64,000 nt of DNA, taken from NCBI GenBank assembly GCA_026929865.2, contig CM049416.1:9111001-9175000 (forward strand), read 5' to 3'. Shown here piece after piece: positions 58,741 to 64,000 of the stretch (its first letter is position 1; the number at the start of each line of letters is the position of its first letter). The translations under genes were made by a program, and so were the position numbers. The notes under the pieces are model-generated. The model was not told the origin of the DNA. It was given only the letters and a program-made list of their open reading frames with translations, and ran no database searches. The stretch comes from Hyperoplus lanceolatus (taxonomy: Eukaryota > Chordata > Actinopteri > Uranoscopiformes > Ammodytidae).

Positions 58741-60590
58741 TGGTAGTAAGGCCTGGGAACTAAAAGCCTTCATGGCAAAAAAGGTGTGATTGCTTCTCAT
58801 GCATTTGTGTGAGATTATTCCTCACTGCTTCACCTACTCCAGTCAATTCTAATTCACTATATGATCGGTTAAGCCCCTGACTTGATAACTCAAGTTGGAC
58901 AGGTTGCCTGGCACTGGTCTAAACCATCCCTTTTTACTTTCCTCAATTCCAATCAGGTCCATTCACTTAACATTGGTCTGGATTCCAAGGATATACTGTC
59001 TGTACATGAACTCTAAATGAATTAAGGAGCGGTCATTGTCTGAATTTAATCTGTGATTTGGAATTTCTGAGGCTGTTCAATTTTTTTTTCTACTGTTCTT
59101 TCTGAAACATCATCTGCTGGTTTCATTTTGTAAAAAAACAAAAAAAAACAAGGTTGTGCTTTAATCAAGTTGGAATATTGCCTTTGGAAACTATGTCTCT
59201 TCAAAAGCCTCATTAGGCATCAAGTAAACAAAGGAGAAATATCAGAGCTCCCTCTTGCTTGCTTGCTTCTCTGTCTGTGCTGCAATTAGTTACAGGCATC
59301 ATTCCACTATAACCCCCTCCAGTCCAGTTTTTTTCTACTCTATGCTACAGAAGTCCTGAGCTTGCTTGCACAGATTGGGGGAGAGGTTCATATTTCTGCC
59401 AAAGGTACTGTATATGTTTATCTGATTATTTTTTTCAGAGCCGATGCACTTGGCAGCATGCAGCTGGTGGATGTTTTTCACCTACAAAGAAACCTCATTT
59501 CCATTTTAAAAGCATTTTCAACTCCACAGATATTTGACAAACCCCATTTTGAACGCCAACAGGGGCCCACACACACACACATACACTCCCAGCGCTAAGC
59601 ACCATCGAACACCGAGAGTCAACACAAACCACTGTGCCATAATGTTGATTCATGCTAAGAGGGAATAAGACAATATTTTATTATTATGGTTCACAGCCCA
59701 AAAAAAGTGAGTCAGACAGTATCTTTTTTGTTCAACTTTGAAGGGAGGTAACGTCTTGCAAGATAGTGCTATCCCAGTCTGTTTTTTTAAGCCCTGCGTG
59801 CCTCATTCTGTTTGGAGTTTTAGGAATGTTATGTAAAAAGTGACAGAGGGGATGGGGCGGGGGGTAGCATATGTAGGCCACAGCTCATGCATTATATCCA
59901 AGCTGAAAGCAAGTGGCCGCTTTTGTTAATGGGTACGTGTGAGAGCAAAACAGTGACACAGAGGAGAGCGGCGTATATTTGCTTAATTGCATCATTTGCA
60001 TTGAAAGAATGAGTGTCCAATGTGTGTGTGTGTGTGTGTGTGTGTGGCTTTGTGTGTAGCTTTGTGTGCCAAGCAGGCTTTGGCCTCGCTGCAGTGAGTG
60101 CCACAGACTCTGACACAACACCATGTATGAGGCAACATGCCAGTGCTTCACAGCCGGGGCTGTAATTGACTGTCTACACATTGACTCCACTGCTTTTAAG
60201 ATCGGCCCCTACAAAGAGGAAACGGATATAGCAGACACGCAAAGAGAGGGAGAGAGAGAGAGAGAGAGAGATGGCAAAGGGAATGGAAGAGAAAGGGGCT
60301 CGAATGATTTTTGTGAAAAGAAAATGACATTGTTAGGAACATAAGTTACAGAGTACAGCAATTACGTCCCAATTTAGTGTGTTACAGGGACTGATAGGGA
60401 CACATACACAGCAATTAACTATTTTATTAGACCCAGTGTGGTTTACAGTCTGGTTTACAAGAGTCCCCAGTCTAGTGCACATTACTGCTCTAAGGCTTAG
60501 CAGGGATAGCTAAGACTCTCTATAAAGGAGCTCATAGCACAACTCTGTTAGCTCCAAAATAGAAGAGCAATATATAAAGTATATATATAT
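58741..60590. other. Unique non-coding DNA with short GT and GA arrays
   Basis: (GT)13 at about 60019-60045 and (GA)n at about 60245-60271. Otherwise nothing recognised. Confidence 0.4.
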
Positions 60591-60594
60591 ATTA

Positions 60595-61292
60595 CACTCA
60601 CCGGCCACTTTATTAGGTACACCTGTTCTGAGGCTTATAAAAACAAAAAGCTAATCAGCCAATCACATAGCAGAAATGTTAGGCATTTAGGCATTTAGAC
60701 GTGGTCAAGACAATGTACTGAAGTCAAACCGAGCATCAGAATGGAGAAGAAAGGGGGTTTAGGTGACTTTGAACATGGCGTGGTTGATGGATCCATTCTT
60801 TCATGTTGTTTACGCCAAACTCTGAACCTGCCATCTGAATGTCACAACTTAAATCAAGACTCATCAGACCAGGCATGACTCATATTCCTGTTTTTAGCTG
60901 ACAGGACTGGCACCCGATCTCTGGGTCTTCTGTTGCTGTAGCCCATCTGCTTCAAGGTTGTTCGTGTTTTGTGTTCAGAGATGATATTCTGTATACCCTG
61001 GTTGTAACAAGTGGTTATTTTAGTTACTGTTGCCTTTCTATCATCTTGAACCAGTATGCCCATCCTCCACTGACCTCTGACTTCAACAAGGCATTTTACG
61101 TCCACACAAATGCCGCTCACTGCATATTTTTTTCTTTTTCGGACCATTCTTTTCCCCATTCTGTTGCTCAGTTTTAACTTCAATAAGTTGTCCCGTCCAG
61201 GTCTACATGCCTAAATGCATAGAGTTGCTGACATGTGATTGGCTGATAACAAGAAAATTAACTGCTGTACCTAATAAAGTGGCCGGTGAGTG
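60595..61292 (-). mobile_element. Tc1-like transposon, internally deleted
   Basis: Ends CACTCACCGGCCACTTTATT and the exact complement, flanked by TA (60593-60594, 61293-61294). The minus-strand frame 61183-60854 encodes part of the Tc1 helix-turn-helix/linker region (CLVEVRGQWRMG, QDDRKATVTKITT, TLKQMGYSNRRP). It jumps from LSAKNRN to AWSDES, so a deletion removed the start of the DDE domain, and the rest is also gone. 698 bp, inactive. Confidence 0.85.
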
Positions 61293-61494
61293 TATGCAAT
61301 ACATTATATATAAATATATATATTTTCTGGGTTGAATATTGAGATGAAGATGGCTCTTTGTTCCCTAAAGTCCAAAAAGCATGGCAGTAGTGTGTTGAGG
61401 TGAATGCACAGAGAGGCCTCCAGAGCCTGGCTGCCAAGCAGACACACAGAGCCCAGTTCCAGCTTGACAGGAGCAGCCAGAGTGCGGGGCTCTC

Positions 61495-61765
61495 TGCGGC
61501 GCTGTCCTTGGTACCCGCAACTCCATTGTGAGCCCGGGCTGAGCTTCAGCACTTGGAGCTGTCCAAGGTACCATCTCTCTTTGGCACTGTCCTAAAGGGC
61601 TGTCTACGTCGCTATCCATGGTACCAAGTCTCTATGGCTATTTCCCTGGTGCTGAAAATACAGACATCACTCACTGCACTGTCCATTTAGTCACTGGTGC
61701 TGTCCATGGTACCAACTCACTGTGGTACTGTCCATAAAGGCACTGTCCGTGGTGCTGAAACATAA
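61495..61765. repeat. Degenerate minisatellite around CTGTCCATGGTACC, block 1
   Basis: The core CTRTCCRWGGTACC recurs near 61502, 61559, 61611 and 61698, with related CACTGTCC...GTGGTGCTGAAA phrases. Spacing is irregular (about 50-90 bp). Confidence 0.6.
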
Positions 61766-61869
61766 AATGTCTCCTTCAGCTTCTTAATTCTGGACAGAAC
61801 AATCCGATAAATATATTGTTTTTTTCTGCAGCCATCATTTATATGAATAATAGGTTGCAGCGCCAATAG

Positions 61870-62236
61870 TGACATTTATAATTGGAGTCAACGATTCTGA
61901 GGAAACACTTGTTGTCAAAATCACTTTTTGTCAACACCAGTGAATAGCTCCTCAGGTTTCACAACTTGTCTATATTGTGTGCTGAAAAAAATATTGTTTT
62001 AATACACAGCCTAGGCTTAATAAGCTGAAATATAAATAAAAGGTATGTAATAATAGGGGCGCATTATAGCTAGAAACATGCCTGTTTATAGTGCCTGTGT
62101 ATTAACTCTGGACTTTTTTTTTTTTTTTACCTGTACCTACCCACAGGTATCTGATCGTAAGGAGATATTCACTGATTCTGACAAAAAGTCATTTTGACGA
62201 AAAGCATTCCCCAGAATCGCTGATTTCACCTTTAAT
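61870..62236. mobile_element. Interspersed repeat A, both arms (MITE)
   Basis: The left arm (GTCAACGATTCTGAGGAAAC, then TTGTCAAAATCACTTTTTGTC) and right arm (GGAGATATTCACTGATTCTG, then AGCATTCCCCAGAATCGCTG, then CACCTTTAA) are inverted copies of the module seen at 13715, 25005 and 30168. It lies between the two minisatellite blocks. Confidence 0.65.
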
Positions 62237-62384
62237 GTGCCTGTCGTTCTGATATTCTGAGCACTTTTTGTGTATTGTACGTTAAGCTGCATGGCTCTTC
62301 TTAATTAACTGCAAGTCAAATTTACCCAGGGGTATAAATAAAGCACCCTGAACCAGAATCTGACCCAGACCGACTACATCACTC

Positions 62385-62575
62385 ACTGCCACTGTCCAGT
62401 TGGCTTAGTCACTGGCACTGTCCATGGTACCAGCTCTCTGTGGCTATTTCCTTAAGGGCTGTCCGTGGTGCTGAAAATACATCACTCACTGTACTCTCCA
62501 TTAGGCTGTTAGTCACTGGCGCTGTCCATGGTACCAGTCCATTGTGCCATCCACAGAGCTGTCTGTTAAAGTGAG
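62385..62575. repeat. Degenerate minisatellite around CTGTCCATGGTACC, block 2
   Basis: CTGTCCATGGTACCAG at about 62418 and 62523, with the same CACTGTCC and GTCCGTGGTGCTGAAAATAC phrases as block 1. Confidence 0.6.
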
Positions 62576-63780
62576 GCACAGAGAAGTAGGGGGGCTAAAA
62601 GCAGATGGAGAAAGTATTCAGGAACTTTGTTGAAGTAATAGTTAACTCAATTATAAGTTAAAAAAAACATGAATTTGAAAAACAAATTAAACTTTAAGTC
62701 AACACACCTATTTACTCATCTAGCAGTAAAAGATCAGCATTAGCATTCATTTAGAGTCATAATTCTGGCCACCTGGTGAATGGGAGTCCAATATTTCCTC
62801 TCCTTTTAGCTCTGTTTTTGGTTCTCCACCGATACCTGAAGGACATATCGAGCACTTTAGCTGCTAAATGCTCCTCTGTATTCACTGGCTATAGTCGCTT
62901 ACTGTCTCTGTATACAGTCAGCTGAGGAGCAACTAGTGAGTAGTGGGTTTTTAAGAGCTTTTGTGCTGAGGAAATCTCCCTGCTGGGGCCCTAAATTATG
63001 CCACGAGAGCAGTGACAAATGATAAATAAGCAATATATCAAAAAGTAATAGTAATCCTTATTTATCAAACATTGTAAAATCTTATTACAAGAAACTAACA
63101 AAAGTTCTCAGATTTGGAGAAATACATATTTCACACAATAGAAATGTGAGGGAGAAGAAAATATAAATAGGCATACCATGTAAATAAACGAATTAAGAGA
63201 TTTGATATACTTTTACTTTACTTCAGTATATATTCCACCACTGTCCTCTAGTATATTTTTAATATGCCATTTTTGTCAGGGACGTTTTTTTCACCGCGCT
63301 TTAATCTTCCTGCAGTAAAATAAAAAAAGAAGGGCAATATTGTTTTATTGCCGAAGCGATACATATACGTGAGCAGCATGAATAGTCTCCAGATGGCCAT
63401 AAAGTCCGTTTACAATTGAATTTAGTGTTCTCCATGGTGGTTTTAACTCTTCGGGGATATACAGTGCGTTTACCCCTCAACCCACCCAGCACCTTCAGAG
63501 ATGTACATTATAGTGCTACCTCTCTGCCAATGAAGGAAAAAAATCAGTGCTCAAACCAATCATGTGAACGTGTGAATGACGTGTGTCTTGGTGAACATAC
63601 TTACATGGCCGTCGGGCAAATCGATTATAACGCCAAACAAACACATAGCAAAAAAACAATAAACAAAATCAATAAAGGGCGTGTTTCCTAATTGATTGTA
63701 TGATGCAAAAGCGACGTATTTTGTGTGCGTGCATCCAAGATGTTGTTGCGGAATCACTGTAAACCGCGACCTCAAGTGGG
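62576..63780. other. Non-coding, nothing recognised
   Basis: AT-rich. No coding exon was recognised. Confidence 0.35.
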
Positions 63781-64000
63781 CACACTGCTGACGTAATATC
63801 AATTTTTCTCAATGTTTCACTTTGGACGAAATCCTACTTGGAGCCGCACAGTGCGCACACTTTCTCCCTCTCGCGCTCCTTTTTTCCTCCCACGGTCTCT
63901 CCTCCTCCTCCGTCTCTCTTCTCTCTACCCCTTCATTCTCCATCCTCCGTTTCCTCCTGTGAGTATCTCCCTCTACTTCGCGACCAAAACGGACAGCCTT
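63781..64000 (+). promoter_or_regulatory. Candidate promoter/first exon of a gene beyond the window
   Basis: A CpG-bearing segment (AGCCGCACAGTGCGCAC) passes into a long pyrimidine-rich run (CTCCCTCTCGCGCTCC, CCTCCTCCTCCGTC). It ends with CCTCCT|GTGAGTATC, a good splice donor at about 63960. This resembles a fish 5' UTR exon, but there is no start codon evidence. Confidence 0.35.

Noticed and set aside
61304..61619. ORFs over the GGTACC minisatellite
   Set aside because: No recognisable protein; explained by the repeat.
1..64000. CRISPR arrays, operons, ribosome binding sites, tRNA or rRNA genes
   Set aside because: The DNA is vertebrate nuclear; tandem arrays here are microsatellites or minisatellites, and no tRNA A/B-box pair or rRNA sequence was recognised.

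Overview
The window is teleost-like vertebrate nuclear DNA. The sequence shows long (CA)n/(GT)n arrays, 3' tails of fish L2-type LINEs that end in short GCCTT-type repeats, Tc1-like and hAT-like DNA transposons, many small terminal-inverted-repeat (TIR) elements, and one spliced gene with GT-AG introns whose product resembles fish MFAP4-like lectins. I cannot name the species. Most of the window is intergenic, and only two loci look like host genes.

Left third (1-13.7 kb): a Tc1 fragment (340-878) is interrupted by a 12.75-kb block (879-13629), and the rest of the Tc1 copy reappears at 13630-13662. The block is bounded by two direct copies of one TIR element (879-2225 and 9527-13629). Between them, on the minus strand, lies an intronless gene for a coiled-coil and Glu/Gln/Pro-rich repetitive protein (8716 to 2844). 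That gene is broken by a 5'-truncated LINE in the same orientation (7455 to 4797) and by a frameshift in a homopolymer-rich stretch near 7.9 kb. The right-hand TIR element is itself nested: it contains a Harbinger-like TIR element, which contains a LINE tail and a TA-flanked TIR element.

Middle (13.7-47 kb): unique non-coding DNA carries CA/GT arrays, several MITE-size elements, an L2-type LINE, a solo LTR with a 5-bp target duplication, and a second LINE fragment. A 3,985-bp hAT element (25344-29328) has a perfect 8-bp target-site duplication and five consecutive spliceable exons. Several stretches look like conserved non-coding DNA, but only comparison with other species can test that.

Right third (47-64 kb): a complete six-exon MFAP4-like fibrinogen-domain gene lies on the minus strand (49730 to 47309, 233 codons plus stop). 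Upstream of it are decayed copies of its own 3' end and upstream flank, which read as relics of a tandem array. Further right are more TIR elements, a Tc1-like transposase fragment, a degenerate minisatellite around GGTACC, and at the very end a pyrimidine-rich, CpG-bearing segment that may be a promoter and first exon of a plus-strand gene outside the window.
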